64,000 bases of DNA from Conus ventricosus (GCA_018398815.1 CM031610.1:33430115-33494114), one strand, 5' to 3'; positions 10,579-20,803 are shown, counted from the stretch's first letter. The notes: a model not told the origin generated them from the letters alone. Translations and numbers: made by a program.

Positions 10579-11029
10579 GATCTTACATCAAGGAAAACAA
10601 TGTCTGAAGCCTGAGTCAAGACAATTATTTGTTGCATATTGTAACACAAACAAAACACGCTCACTAGTCATGTAAGTTCACTTCAGTATTCTGGAGGGGA
10701 AAAAAATTAAGAAGAAAAAAAATATATATCCACACACAAAATATGTAAGCGAAGACTTTGCAAGAGATTGATGTTATGAGCTGTAGACTGATTGACGGAA
10801 ACTGGTGACCAGACTGAAGCATGTACTCTTTTAAAACTTTTTTTTAATGCTCTCGAACTAAGCTTTCTTACGTCTTTCCGGCATTGCGGAATGGTGCACT
10901 GCTGTCTCCCATTTCGTCGATTTGTGCAAGTGTGCTTTCATTTTCCTGAACTTTGTCAAGATTTTAAGGCTTTTATGTTCGACCCATTAAGCCTTCCGAG
11001 GCCACCACCAGAGAGGCGATGGAAAGGTA

Positions 11030-11032
<3 letters not shown>

Positions 11033-11063
<31 letters not shown>
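11033..11063. repeat. Poly-G tract (31 bp)
   Basis: An uninterrupted G run in the presumed ferritin 3' UTR. On the sense strand it could form quadruplex structure; its exact length is not reliable in assembled sequence. Confidence 0.9.
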
Positions 11064-11064
<1 letters not shown>

Positions 11065-11145
11065 CCACATGCGCAGTTGCCCGCTGACATCGAACACGCC
11101 CAGAAGAGTTTTTGCTAGCCGGACAGCAGAGAGACGAGTCTTCAA

Positions 11146-11275
11146 CTAAAAACCACCTTGAGCTCTATCCCAATGGGGTGACCTTAGCGACGTTCCCATT
11201 TTTTAAAGCCACCTTGAGCCCTGTCAAAATGGGATGACATTTTAGCAATGTTCCCTTTTCTCCGACTAAATAAGT
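11146..11275. repeat. Two-copy tandem repeat in ferritin 3' region
   Basis: CCACCTTGAGC, then an AATGGG(A/G)TGAC phrase, then CGTTCCC/TGTTCCC occur twice about 62-64 bp apart. No coding role is seen. Confidence 0.75.
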
Positions 11276-11701
11276 CTGTCTGGGTTATTTAGCAAACTCG
11301 AATTGAGCCCTTGAGTTCCTGAACCAGAAACAAATCTAATTCAGGTATAGATCAAGAGCTTCAAAATGTAGAGCACATATATTTCTCCGAGTTCCAAACC
11401 ACGTTTCTAGCTCGAGCTTTTTGCCATCTACTGCGGGCAGATCAGAGGTAACTCTTTGTGTCTCCATGCCCGAATTTTATGATTGAATTTTGAGAGATTT
11501 ATTAATAAAAATTATATTGGAATGTGCGTTCTTACAGATTCTTCTACAATGTGACACGGGCAGAAGTGCCATTTTAAAAACCGTCGTATACTCGTCATAT
11601 TAACGGACCATGTAAATGGACCTTGGGTGCTGTCAATTTGTTTGGGGCACATTATTACGAAGTACTGTAATACTTTGCATTAGCTGTTTCTTTTTTTTTA
11701 A

Positions 11702-11900
11702 CAGATTTTTTTTCAATAAAGCCATATAATTTAGCCGCAACACAAGTGTGTTTTTGGTTTTTTGTTGTTGTTTTTTTTGACAACTTTTTTCAATAAAGCC
11801 ATATAAAATGGCCGCAACACGTGTGTGCTTTTTTCTCCATTTTTGACGATTTTTTTTTCAATAAAGCCATATAATTTAGCCGCAATAGAAGTGTTTTTTT
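11702..11900 (+). promoter_or_regulatory. Triplicated polyadenylation-signal module
   Basis: Three copies, about 75-85 bp apart, of a T-run followed by CAATAAAGCCATATAA. Each contains the canonical AATAAA hexamer and is followed by GCCGCAA and a GTGTG-type element. They lie 1.1-1.3 kb after the ferritin stop codon on the same strand and are the best candidates for its poly(A) signals. The assignment to ferritin is inference. Confidence 0.6.
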
Positions 11901-12029
11901 CTCGGTCTGTCAACTTCAGCTTGACGCCGTCACATCGATCCTTGTTTGTGGTCAGTGATAAGATGTCCCTGACTTCTGTCCAACCCTCTTATTCTAACGG
12001 TAAGTACCCTGGACTCACTATCTGACAGT

Positions 12030-12360
12030 AAGTGAGCGAGCGCGTGTGTGTGTGTGCGTGCGTGTGTGTGTGCGTGTGTAGGTTGATATCAATAGATCTA
12101 TAGTGTGTGTGTAGGTTGATATAAACATACTTATAGTCTGTGTGTGTGTTCGCACAAACCGCATTGAATCATAAATCTATGGACATGGAATCGGCCTATG
12201 TTGATCTCACACCTCCAAGAAGAGCAACTTCTCCATTCACAAGAACTATGAAACATAACGGTGGAAGCGACAGCAGTCCATTCCCACCCAGTACAATCAC
12301 CCTGTCTCAGCCCAGCTGAAAAGGTCTGGGCAGCTCATGTTGTGCAACGAGAAGCCCATT
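12030..12360. other. Intergenic spacer with GT-rich runs
   Basis: GT-rich repeats at 12042-12080 and a repeated GTGTGTAGGTTGATAT phrase at about 12075-12125. Nothing else is recognised. Confidence 0.6.
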
Positions 12361-12850
12361 TCGTATCTTCAAGAAAGTTTTTGTTTTACCTTCTACGACG
12401 TGTATGGCTTGTTCCGAGTTAGTAGAAGCGTCTAGCTCCGTATTAAAGCATCAGGACTTCGAACAAGATACGGGAAAACAAGTTTTTTTGTTTTACCTTC
12501 TCCTACGACATGTATGTCATGTCTTGTTCCGAGTCATTAGAAGCATCTAGCTCCGTATTAAAGCATCAGGACTTGAAACAAAATACGGGACAACAAGTTT
12601 TTGTTTTACCTTCTCCTACGACAAGCATGTCTTGTCTTGTTCCGAGTCGGTAGAAGCATCTAGCTCCGTACTAAAGCATCAGGACTTCGAAGAAGATACG
12701 GGAAAACAAGTTTTTGTTTACCTTCTCCTGCGCTACGACATGTATGTCTCGTCTTGTTCCGAGTCAGTAGAAGCATCTAGCCCCGTATTAAGGCATCAGG
12801 ACTTCGAACAAGACACGGGAAAACAAGTCTGGGTTTTTTTTCCAGTCAGT
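12360..12850. repeat. Tandem repeat, about 115 bp unit, four to five copies
   Basis: Each unit carries CAAGTTTTTGTTTTACCTTC, CTTGTTCCGAGT, GAAGCATCTAGCTCCGTA and AAAGCATCAGGACTTCGAA. Units differ by a few substitutions and small indels. Open frames across it are repeat translations. It lies between the two convergent genes. Confidence 0.9.
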
Positions 12851-13161
12851 AAATTTTAGTAATGTTGTTCAGGAACTCGAACAATCATTTTGGGACGAGC
12901 CTGTGACACTGAAAATGAAATGCGGAATGCATAGTGCCATAATATCACAGTGGTTGCGATGTCTTACAGTGAAACACAATACTTTCTTGGAAGGCATGGT
13001 AAACAAAATAAAACACACAAACAACTACCAATGGTACTTGCACACTGTACGCAAGTCTTTATGCTCGGTGTTCTTGTGAGTTTGGCCATGCGCCAGGAAC
13101 AACAACAAAAACACCACACAAAAAAAGATAAACGTCTGGCTTAGAATATTAAGGTGGGTTG

Positions 13162-13213
<52 letters not shown>

Positions 13214-13344
13214 TAACGAAGAATCAAAAAGATGAAATCTTTATTTAACGTAATTATCCCGAGTACCAATGCTTGAAACTTCATAATTTTTACATTCGCA
13301 CCTCCCTTCTGAGGGGCTAAGGTCTTTATGAATTACTTTCCCCT

Positions 13345-13400
<56 letters not shown>

Positions 13401-13603
13401 GCACACGCACACACAATCCGTCCATGTATCATATCGTTTTCCACAATATTTGATCTCTTGTTCAGACTTCTTCTCACTCCGTATCTCTATTACCTCCACC
13501 AACGCACCCCCTTCCCTACCTTTCCAATGTTACCAGTATGTATATAATCGTTATCAATCTTGGTCAACAAGGTTTTTTGCTTTTAACATGTCTTGCACTT
13601 TTT
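12851..13603. other. Intergenic spacer with CT microsatellites
   Basis: (CT)n runs at about 13165-13208 and 13344-13394 followed by a short CA stretch. No gene is recognised. Confidence 0.7.
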
Positions 13604-14019
13604 GTACTCCCAGTTCTTATAGAACAGGAGTACTTTACAATGGGAACGAAGAAATGCTGTCTGTGTCCGTCCGTGGTCAAAATGTGTTCCACTCGCTCCA
13701 GACAAAACTTCTGGGCCTATCTTTCTGAAAATTTGTAGGTATGTTCATTATGGGTCACGGATGACGCCCGATGTTTTATCGTACCGTTATAGCCGTTACT
13801 AGCGGCTATAACGGCGCTTAACGGTTCTTGTTCTTTATAGAATATCTCAGAAAGTACTTGGTCGATCTTTCTGAATATTTGTAGGTATTTTCATTATGGG
13901 TCACGGATGATGGCCGATGTTTTATTTTACCGTTATAGCTGTTACTAACGGCAATAACGGCCCAAAACGGGTTTTCTTTATGGAATATCTCGCGCGAATT
14001 CAAGATAAACTGGGAGTAC
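13604..14019. mobile_element. MITE-like palindromic element, long copy
   Basis: The element starts GTACTCCCAGTT and ends AACTGGGAGTAC, a perfect 12-bp terminal inverted repeat. The left end folds on itself (GTACTCC with GGAGTAC, GTTCT with AGAAC). Inside is a second hairpin, CCGTTATAGCCG at 13784-13795 pairing with CGGCTATAACGG at 13803-13814. A segment of about 110 bp (TTTCTGAAxATTTGTAGGTA, then CATTATGGGTCACGGATGA) is duplicated in tandem. At 416 bp it has no coding capacity, as expected of a non-autonomous DNA transposon. Confidence 0.75.
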
Positions 14020-14167
14020 GTTTATATGCCTTGCATCATCATCTTCTCCTCATTAACTGTACACAAAGTAACCTCAAACTTCTCTGACGAATCATAAATT
14101 GTCGGTAGGGCCAAACATTCAAAGTGAGGAATCCCATGTCGTTAGACTGTGCATCACTCTTCTTTTT

Positions 14168-14396
14168 GTACTCCCAGTTCTTACAGAACAGGGAGTACTT
14201 TACAATGGGAACGAAGAAATGCCGTCTGTGTGTGTGTCTGTGGTCAAAATGTGTTCCACTCACTCCAGATAAAACTTCTGGGCCGATCTTTCTGAAAATT
14301 TGTACTTATGTTCATTATGGGTAACGGCCCCAAATGGTTTTTCTTCTTTGTGGAATATCTCAGAAAGTACTTGTATTCAACATAAACTGGGAGTAC
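14168..14396. mobile_element. MITE-like palindromic element, short copy
   Basis: It has the same terminal inverted repeat as the 13.6-kb copy and the same left arm, but at 229 bp it lacks the internal tandem and central hairpin. Both copies are preceded by a T run and followed by GTTTxTATGC, so the family boundary may lie outside the inverted repeat. Confidence 0.75.
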
Positions 14397-14723
14397 GTTT
14401 GTATGCTTTGTATCTTGCTCTTTTAAACCTTCGCCCTACATTGTAGGTGCAAAGTCGCCCACAGTTTCCTTGACAGGATCCCAACTGTGCCACTTTTTAC
14501 GTCACTTTCACCCCCAGTTTGTGGCAAGTCAGTAAGGGATTATTCGGTCACTCGCTGACATCCACCCATTATTTTCATTCGTCCACCTCCCTCTCAAAAA
14601 GAATGAAAAGAAAAAAAAAAAAAGAAAAATGAAAAGAAAGTTTACTGGACTTTCAATCGGAACTAAACCAATAATCAAATCGTCACTGACAGATTGACAA
14701 AATGTTCCATCCTCTCTGGCCCC
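14397..14723. other. Presumed BHMT 3' UTR and spacer
   Basis: No gene is seen. The stretch contains an A-rich block at 14610-14640 and lies downstream of the BHMT stop codon on -. No clear minus-strand AATAAA was identified, so the transcript end is unknown. Confidence 0.4.
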
Positions 14724-15019
14724 TTACAGAAGCGTCAGAGGCACGGTGGGGTCGTTGCCAGTCATCCTGGCGTAGATCAAGGCAGAGCGCTTGGGCAGGT
14801 TTTCTCCCAGGACAAAACTCTGCTGCACGTTGGGCGCGTATTTCATGGCCGGAGGGCGTCGTCCATACTCCACGGCCACCTCCCGTAAGAAGTGCGCGGA
14901 ACTGCCGCAGCAAAGGCCGATGTACTGCACGCCCAGCGCGCGTGCTTCACGTGCAAAGGACCGGATGTCACTGCGGCTGCACAGCTTGCAGTCCAGTTCC
15001 AACGGGAAGATCCGTTGCC
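14724..15019 (-). CDS. BHMT: Betaine-homocysteine S-methyltransferase-like, terminal exon
   Basis: Read on -, the exon follows the acceptor TTTCACAG and gives 98 codons plus a stop (296 nt, completing a split Gly codon). It contains IFPLELD, SDIRSFAREARALGVQYIG and LCCGSS. The CysCys pair matches the C-terminal zinc ligands of the homocysteine methyltransferase fold (human BHMT Cys299/Cys300). The enzyme family moves a methyl group from betaine to homocysteine through a thiolate bound to zinc. About 59 residues follow the CCG motif, against about 106 in vertebrate BHMT, so the long oligomerisation arm is missing. The ending PLTLL is unlike vertebrate BHMT. The assignment rests on motif order and in-phase joining with the upstream exons. 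Confidence 0.9.
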
Positions 15020-15719
15020 CTGTGAAATACAATGCACAAGGAACTTAAGTGTCTTTCCGAGAGATAATTGCTTGGGTAACTAGGTAGATCACCACACTAC
15101 GTTGTGCTAGGCCTTAACAAGCCAAGTGAGCTATGATGTTACACTGATTGGAATGTTAACAAATTGTTCAAAAGTGTCCTGGTGAAATGTTGAACAGGGC
15201 ACAATTTGGCATAACACCGGATCACATGTCCACTTGCCTTAAGCGTGTTCGCGGAGTCCTTTTGATTATGCGGAAGTGACTTAAAAGGAATGTGCATACT
15301 GACCAAGAGACCACCGGACTGACGGAAACAGATCAGCTCTATAATGCTGGGTTTCTAGATGCCAGATTTTTTTAGGTGCCGATATCTGAACTGGCGTTAG
15401 GATTATACCGCTTCAAGAAGGTTAAAGGGCAAAGAGATGGCAATAAAATGCCAACTGTGCAGCATACATTAACGGGAATTGAAGATCATGCCTTGATTTT
15501 TTGTTTTCCGGAGGAAGGACCAATGGAACTGTTCCGGCTATCAAAGAAAATGAAGGGAGTCTCCCCAATAGTATTTAGACACCAGAAAAGATGAAGGAAT
15601 ATTCTTGCTTCTGTGATTGGTCACTAACAATGAATCTCGAAGAATTTTTGTTCGATAGGGAGAACAGACAACAGGACCTGTTTTTTTTTCCCTTAATAAA
15701 AGCAGCCGGAGAAGTTGTC
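15020..15719. other. BHMT intron 6, unique part
   Basis: Intron sequence between the terminal exon and the minisatellite. Two short plus-strand frames show no known motif. Nothing else is recognised. Confidence 0.6.
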
Positions 15720-16690
15720 TCTTGGTGGTTTTTCATCCATGATAACAGAGCTATAGAAGATGTGTTGTCGCCAAGTTGTTTTTCATCCATGATAACAGAG
15801 CTGTAGAAGATGTCTCTGGGTTGTTTTTCATCCATGATAACAGAGCTGTAGAAGATGTCTCTGGGTGGTTTTCATCCATGATAACAGCTGTAGATGTCTC
15901 TGGGCTGTTTTTCATCCATGATAACAGAGCTGTAGAAGATGTCTCTGGGCTGGTTTTTCATCCATGATAACAGAGCTGTAGAAGATGTCTCTGGGTGGTT
16001 TTTCATCCATGATAACAGCTGTAGAAGAATGCTCTGGATTGTTTTTCATCCATGATAACAGAGCTGTAGAAGATGTCTCTGGGCTGGTTTTTCATCCATG
16101 AACAGAGCTGTAGAAGATGTCTCTGGGTGGTTTTTCATCCATGATAGAGCTGTAGAAGAATGCTCTGGATTGTTTTTCATCCATGATAACAGAGCTGTAC
16201 AAGATGTCTCTAGGTTGTTTTTCATCCATGATAAGAGAGCTGTACAAGATGTCTCTGGGCTGTTTTTCATCCATGATAACAGAGCTGTAGAAGATGTCTC
16301 TGGGTGGTTTTCATCCATAATAACAGCTGTAGAAGATGTCTCTGGGTGGTTTTCATCCATGATAACAGAGCTGTAGAAGATGTCTCTGGGTTGTTTTTCA
16401 TCCATGATAACAGCTGTAGAAGATGTCTCTGGGTTGTTTTTCATCCATAACAGCTGTAGAAGATGTCTCTGGGTGGTTTTTCATCCAGGATAACAGAGCT
16501 GTAGAAGATGTCTCTGGGTTGTTTTTCATCCATGATAACAGCTGTAGAAGATGTCTCTGGGTGGTTTTTCATCCATGATAACAGCTGTAGAAGATGTCTC
16601 TGGGTGGTTTTTCATCCATGATAATAGCTGTAGAAGATGTCTCTGGGTTGTTTTTTCATCCTTGATAATAGGAGCTACAGAATGTGTCGG
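15720..16690. repeat. 45-bp minisatellite in BHMT intron 6
   Basis: About 22 copies of a unit built on CATCCATGATAACAGAGC, then TGTAGAAGATGTCTCTGGG and a T run. Most units are 44-45 bp; shorter ones lack AGAG or part of the T run. Because 45 is a multiple of three, spurious frames run across it on both strands (for example VEDVSG repeats). There is no sign of coding. Confidence 0.95.
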
Positions 16691-16701
16691 TTTTTTTTTT
16701 C

Positions 16702-16990
16702 AGCTCCAACAACAGGAGCTGGAAAAGACTTTGCTGCCGACCTGCTGGAGTCAAAATCTTGGAACCTGGGGATGATAGCGGTGGATGAAGTGAACTGTTG
16801 TGAAGAGGGGGCAGCTCAGCTTTTGACGAAAAGCATGTCTGAAAACTTGTTTCAGTTGACGACGATGGAGTTTAAAAATGAAAATGCAAAGTCCGTGCAT
16901 ATGATTGCCAACGTTCCTATAACATCATTTCAGCTTTATTCTGCAGTACTTTGTCATCCCTACACACATACCCGCAAGTCCCACATTTTT
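16702..16990 (+). other. Unrecognised open segment with a P-loop-like stretch
   Basis: It follows a strong acceptor-like T run and CAG at about 16690-16702 on +. It is open for about 97 codons, starting APTTGAGKDF and containing MIAVDEVNCC. The GxGK and DE pair faintly recall Walker A and B motifs of a helicase-like NTPase, but spacing and context do not establish a family. It lies antisense within BHMT intron 6, directly after the minisatellite. It could be a transposon remnant or chance. Confidence 0.25.
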
Positions 16991-16999
16991 TAACAATAT

Positions 17000-17445
17000 T
17001 TTTGAAGTCTGGACTTTTTCATTTTCTTGGGATTTCAGGAATAATTTTGTTATATGGGAAATTGTAGGAAAATTCTGGTGGGTTGGCAGCTATGCGTATG
17101 AGAGCTGAGAAAGTTATTTATGGAAACGGGTCAAGGTCCACGCAGAATATCTGGAGAGATAGGGAACGCGCCTCCTCCCCCGGTCCCCCCTCCCCCCACC
17201 CTCCCTTGTAAAAGACTCCTGCCCCATCTTTTCCCCTCCTTCTCCCGTCGCTTGTCCCCAGTCTTTCTCCGTTGCCTGCGAAAGACCCCGCTGAGAAGCT
17301 GTAAAGAACTCTTAAGACAGCAACATGGTTATGTCTCTCGAGATTCCCCTTGACACCCGTTTGACCTTGGTGATGACATGATTGGTTTTTCAACGTATTT
17401 ACCATAATAATCCTCTAGCAGCCTGCGACACGTCGCGCCACTTAC
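17000..17445. other. BHMT intron 6, remainder
   Basis: C-rich stretch at 17168-17260, otherwise unique intron. Nothing is recognised. Confidence 0.5.
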
Positions 17446-17527
17446 CAGTTCTGGGGTCTGTCACCGCATGGAAAGTCCTCTCCTTGTCTGTGGTCCTGAA
17501 AGGCACGGGCAGAGCTGCTAACGGACC
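17446..17527 (-). CDS. BHMT: Betaine-homocysteine S-methyltransferase-like, sixth coding exon
   Basis: This 82-nt minus-strand exon lies between the acceptor GATGGCAG|GGTCCG and the donor AACTG|GTAAGTG. It encodes GPLAALPVPFRTTDKERTF and then HAVTDPRTG, with the last Gly split into the terminal exon. The AALPVPFRTT stretch matches the segment between the VNC zinc-ligand motif and the CCG motif in invertebrate BHMT-like proteins. It enters in phase 0 only if the preceding exon regains one base, which supports a sequencing or assembly error there rather than a different splice form. Confidence 0.85.
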
Positions 17528-17693
17528 CTGCCATCAAATTTGAAGAGGATGAGTATGATCTGAAGAAGACTGCGGACGAGTAGATGGACAGTTGTGACCA
17601 TGATGATGAGGTGAGTTGTCAAAATGTCATTCACGCTTCAGATTGTAACTGTTTGCGTGGACAGATCTGCGTGTTGTAAACTTGTAGCGCAAT

Positions 17694-17748
<55 letters not shown>

Positions 17749-18056
17749 CGTCTCCACTTCTCTCTGTCAGCACGCTCACCATCCCCCACCCCACCCTCTA
17801 ATTGAGTAACCTCACCCATCTCCACCTTTCTCCCTCTCCACTCTGGCCGTACCTCATCCCTAACCCTCCCCCCTCCCATCCCTCTTTCTCAATACCTTCA
17901 CCCACCCCATCTCTGTTCCCTCTTTCTCAATACCTTCACCCACCCCATCTCTCTTCCCTCCTCCCCCTCCATAACCTCCCCACTCCTGCCCACTCTCCCT
18001 CCATCATCCCCCCTTCCTCCTTCTCCCACTCCTCCTCCTCCACTCCCTCTACTCAC
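17528..18056. repeat. BHMT intron 5 with CT run and C-rich low-complexity DNA
   Basis: A (CT)n run lies at about 17699-17745. A C/T-rich stretch follows to about 18050, with CACCCCATCTC and TCTTTCTCAATACCTTCACC repeated at 17880-17960. On the BHMT-sense strand this is purine-rich. No gene is recognised. Confidence 0.8.
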
Positions 18057-18234
18057 CTTGCAGACCTCTCTGCACTTTCTCAGCAGGGCAACATGGACTC
18101 AGGCCCCCTGCCGCAGTTGACCCCCACCACAGCGGCGCCCATCTCCTCCAGCTGCCGCAATGCCTGGGGGATGGGCACGTCGTCCGTCGTCTGGTCGTAG
18201 TAGTAGCAGGCCAGGGTGATGACGGCTGGCAGAC
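18057..18234 (-). CDS. BHMT: Betaine-homocysteine S-methyltransferase-like, fifth coding exon, one-base frameshift
   Basis: The minus-strand exon runs from the acceptor CCCAAAG|GTCTGCC to the donor TGCAAG|GTGAGTAG, 178 nt. It encodes GLPAVITLACYYYDQTTDD, then QALRQLEEMGAAVVGVNCG and RGPESMLP. The cysteine in GVNC is the first zinc ligand (human BHMT Cys217). After MLP the frame meets a stop. Shifting by one base gives LLRKCREVCK up to a perfect donor, in phase with the next exon. The missing base lies in the short G run at 18086-18088 (+ strand). As written, the protein would end before the CysCys ligands and be inactive. A homopolymer error is the simpler reading; a true null allele is possible. 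Confidence 0.85.
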
Positions 18235-18254
18235 CTTTGGGAGAGGTCAGAGAG

Positions 18255-18332
18255 CCATGACGGAGTTACTGCGCCGCCAAACGAAATATACAAACACAAC
18301 AAAACAAACACGATGCATTTTGAGCCAATAGG
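18255..18332 (-). mobile_element. Penelope-type 3'-end fragment
   Basis: The phrase ACTGCGCCGCCAAACGAAA, ACAAACACAACAAAACAAAC and then a decayed GCATTTTGAGCC matches the fragment at 61130-61235 (ACTGCGCTGCCAAACGAAA, later CGCGTTTCGACC). On - it resembles the segment after the coding part of Penelope-like elements, with GAAACGCG-type wording. Only this scrap is present. Confidence 0.5.
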
Positions 18333-18734
18333 TGAATAAGCAAGCGTAAGCAATATTGAATCCATGTACCTTTTTTTCATTATGGGAGAGAAAAGTGACT
18401 GCATGTGTTCGTTATGAGCGTACTTCATACGCACACAAACAGGGACAGAGATACACAGGCGCACGCTCACATAGTGACGCGAGGAAATACATACTCTATC
18501 ATCCATTGTACGCAATCGGTGGCAATCATATGAAGACGAACGATGTTGGCCGTAACACGACTCTCATATAGCTAGGTGTTACATACACATGAATAATGGG
18601 GATAGGAAAGCATCAACAGCAACAACAACAATAGGGATAGTAATAATGGCGATAGTAACAATGGTAATTATAATAGGATGCAGAATGTGTGTGGACGTCA
18701 AGGCACGTGCACATTCAGATAAACAGCGAGTACC
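18333..18734. other. BHMT intron 4, unique part
   Basis: Ordinary intron with a short ACAACAACAATAGGGATAGT low-complexity patch at 18615-18660. No gene is recognised. Confidence 0.5.
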
Positions 18735-19950
18735 ATGTGGACACGGGGTGACCATAGCTATCCTTGACCATGCAGACAGGGGTGACCATAGCTCGCCATG
18801 ACCATGTGGACACGGTGACCATAGCTCGCCATGACCATGTGGACACGGGGTGACCATTGCTCGCCATGACCATGTGGACACGGGGTGACCATAGTTCGCC
18901 TTTACCATGTGGACACAGGGTGACCATAGCTCACCTTTACCATGTGGACACGGGGAGACCATAGCTCGCCTTGACCATGTGGACACGGGGAGACCATAGC
19001 TCGCCTTGACCATGTGGACACGGTGACCATAGCTCACCTTGACCATGTGGACACGGGTGATCATAGCTCACCTTGACCGTGTGGACACGGGTGACCCTAG
19101 CTCACCTTGACCGTGTGGACACGGGTGATCATAGCTCACCTTGACTATGTGGACACGGGTGATCATAGCTCACCTTGACCATGTGGACACGGGTGACCCT
19201 AGCTCACCTTGACCGTGTGGACACGGGTGATCATAGCTCACCTTGACCATGTAGACACGGGTGATCATAGCTCACCTTGACCATGTGGACACGGATGACC
19301 CTAGCTCACCTTGACCGTGTGGACACGGGTGATCATAGCTCACCTTGACCGTATGGACACGGGTGATCATAGCTCACCTTTACCATGTGGACACGGGTGA
19401 TCATAGCTCACCTTGACCGTGTGGCCACGTGACCGTATCTCACCCTGACCATCTGGACACGGGTTGACCATATCTGACTTTCACCATGTGGACACGGGGT
19501 GACCATATCTGACATTGACCATGTGGCCACGGGGTGACCATAACTCACCTGGACCATGTGGCCACGGATGGCTATAACTCACCTGGACCATGTGGCCACG
19601 GATGGCTATAACTCACCTCGACCATTTGGACGCGGGTGACCATTCCTGACCCTGACCATGTGGACACGGGGTGACCATGTCTCACCTTGACCATGTGGCC
19701 ATGGGTGACCATAGCTCATCTTGACCATGTGGACATGGGTGACCCTAGCTCACCTTGACCATGTGAACACAGTTGACCATAGTTCACGTTGACCATGTGG
19801 ACATGGATGACCATACTTGACCCTGACCATGTGGACACGGGTGACCCTTGCTCACCTTGACCATGTGGACACGAGTGACCATAGTTCGCCTTGGCCACGT
19901 GGTAACCATACCTCACCTTGACCTTGTGGACACGGGTAACCATAGCTCAC
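18735..19950. repeat. 34-bp minisatellite built from the BHMT exon 4 splice donor
   Basis: About 35 imperfect units of roughly 34 bp have the consensus GCTCACCTTGACCATG and GTGGACACGGGTGATCATA on +. On the BHMT strand each unit reads ATGGTCAAG|GTGAGCTATGG, the same wording as the authentic exon end and 5' splice site at 19951/19950. Around 15 units keep the exact CTCACCTTGAC core; others have CTCGCC, CTCACCTGG or CTCACCTTTACC. The array abuts the exon directly, so the true donor is the terminal unit. The array thus seems to have grown from the exon-intron junction. Confidence 0.95.
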
Positions 19951-20062
19951 CTTGACCATAAGTCTGGATAGCCTCCAAGGCCAGTTTAGCCTCGCCGAAG
20001 TCATTGAAGGTTTCGCCGATGATGTAGTCGGCTCCCTCCTGCACCGCCCACTTTATCTGCTC
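19951..20062 (-). CDS. BHMT: Betaine-homocysteine S-methyltransferase-like, fourth coding exon
   Basis: This 112-nt minus-strand exon lies between the acceptor ATCCCCCAG|GAGCAG and the donor GTCAAG|GTGAGC. It encodes [19 protein letters not shown] and [18 protein letters not shown] plus a split Gly. GETF aligns with the catalytic Glu159 position of human BHMT, but the adjacent Tyr160 of the betaine cage is Thr here. The donor is the last unit of a 1.2-kb minisatellite of near-identical donor sequences, so alternative 5' splice choice is possible; every decoy lies downstream of the true site in the intron. Confidence 0.9.
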
Positions 20063-20752
20063 CTGGGGGATCATGAGGATGATACGGTCCTGACACTACC
20101 GGTGGTGATCATATTGTAGCAACGGTGAACACAAACGTAACTATAATATGATGATTATCTGCTTCGATACCGCATATCATCACCATCGAGATGACGCCAG
20201 CCAAATCGGTGGCAATAGTGATGACGAGCATCCGTGATAACGATCATCGTAATATCATTACTGTCATTCCATGAGCAATAAAAGTTATTCACTCATACAC
20301 GCGCGCGCGCGCGCACATACACCACACACACACACACACACACACACAAGACCAACTAGTAGATAATAATAAGGATAACAAAAGCTTCAATGTTGAAGAC
20401 GAACATCATGTCTAATATCATAACATAATAAAATTTAATTTTAACGTTGATAACAATGTTTTGATGATGATCATAACTAATGATAATAATAATCGTAAGT
20501 AATGACAAATAATATAACAATAATGATAATAATTACATTACAAAGGGGAACTTTTTTTTTCAAACGGGTTCAGAAGACAGCTCGCTGACCTATGCACGTG
20601 AAGCATAAAGAGGAATATCTCTGTATATTAAAGAAAGGAAAAAAAGAGCTCTTTCTCGACTCATGAGAACAAAAGGAATACCTCTGTATAAAGAAAGACT
20701 GTTTTGTCGGCTGACGAAGTACACACGGAATATCTCGGTAAGAACAACGGAT

Positions 20753-20803
<51 letters not shown>

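Noticed and set aside
16046..16444. 132-codon frame with repeated DEKQPRDIFYSS-like units as a repeat protein
   Set aside because: It follows only from the 45-bp minisatellite being a multiple of three; equally open frames exist on the other strand.
15720..19950. CRISPR-like arrays at 15.7-16.7 kb and 18.7-19.95 kb
   Set aside because: The repeats are contiguous, without unique spacers, and lie in introns of a eukaryotic gene; they are minisatellites.
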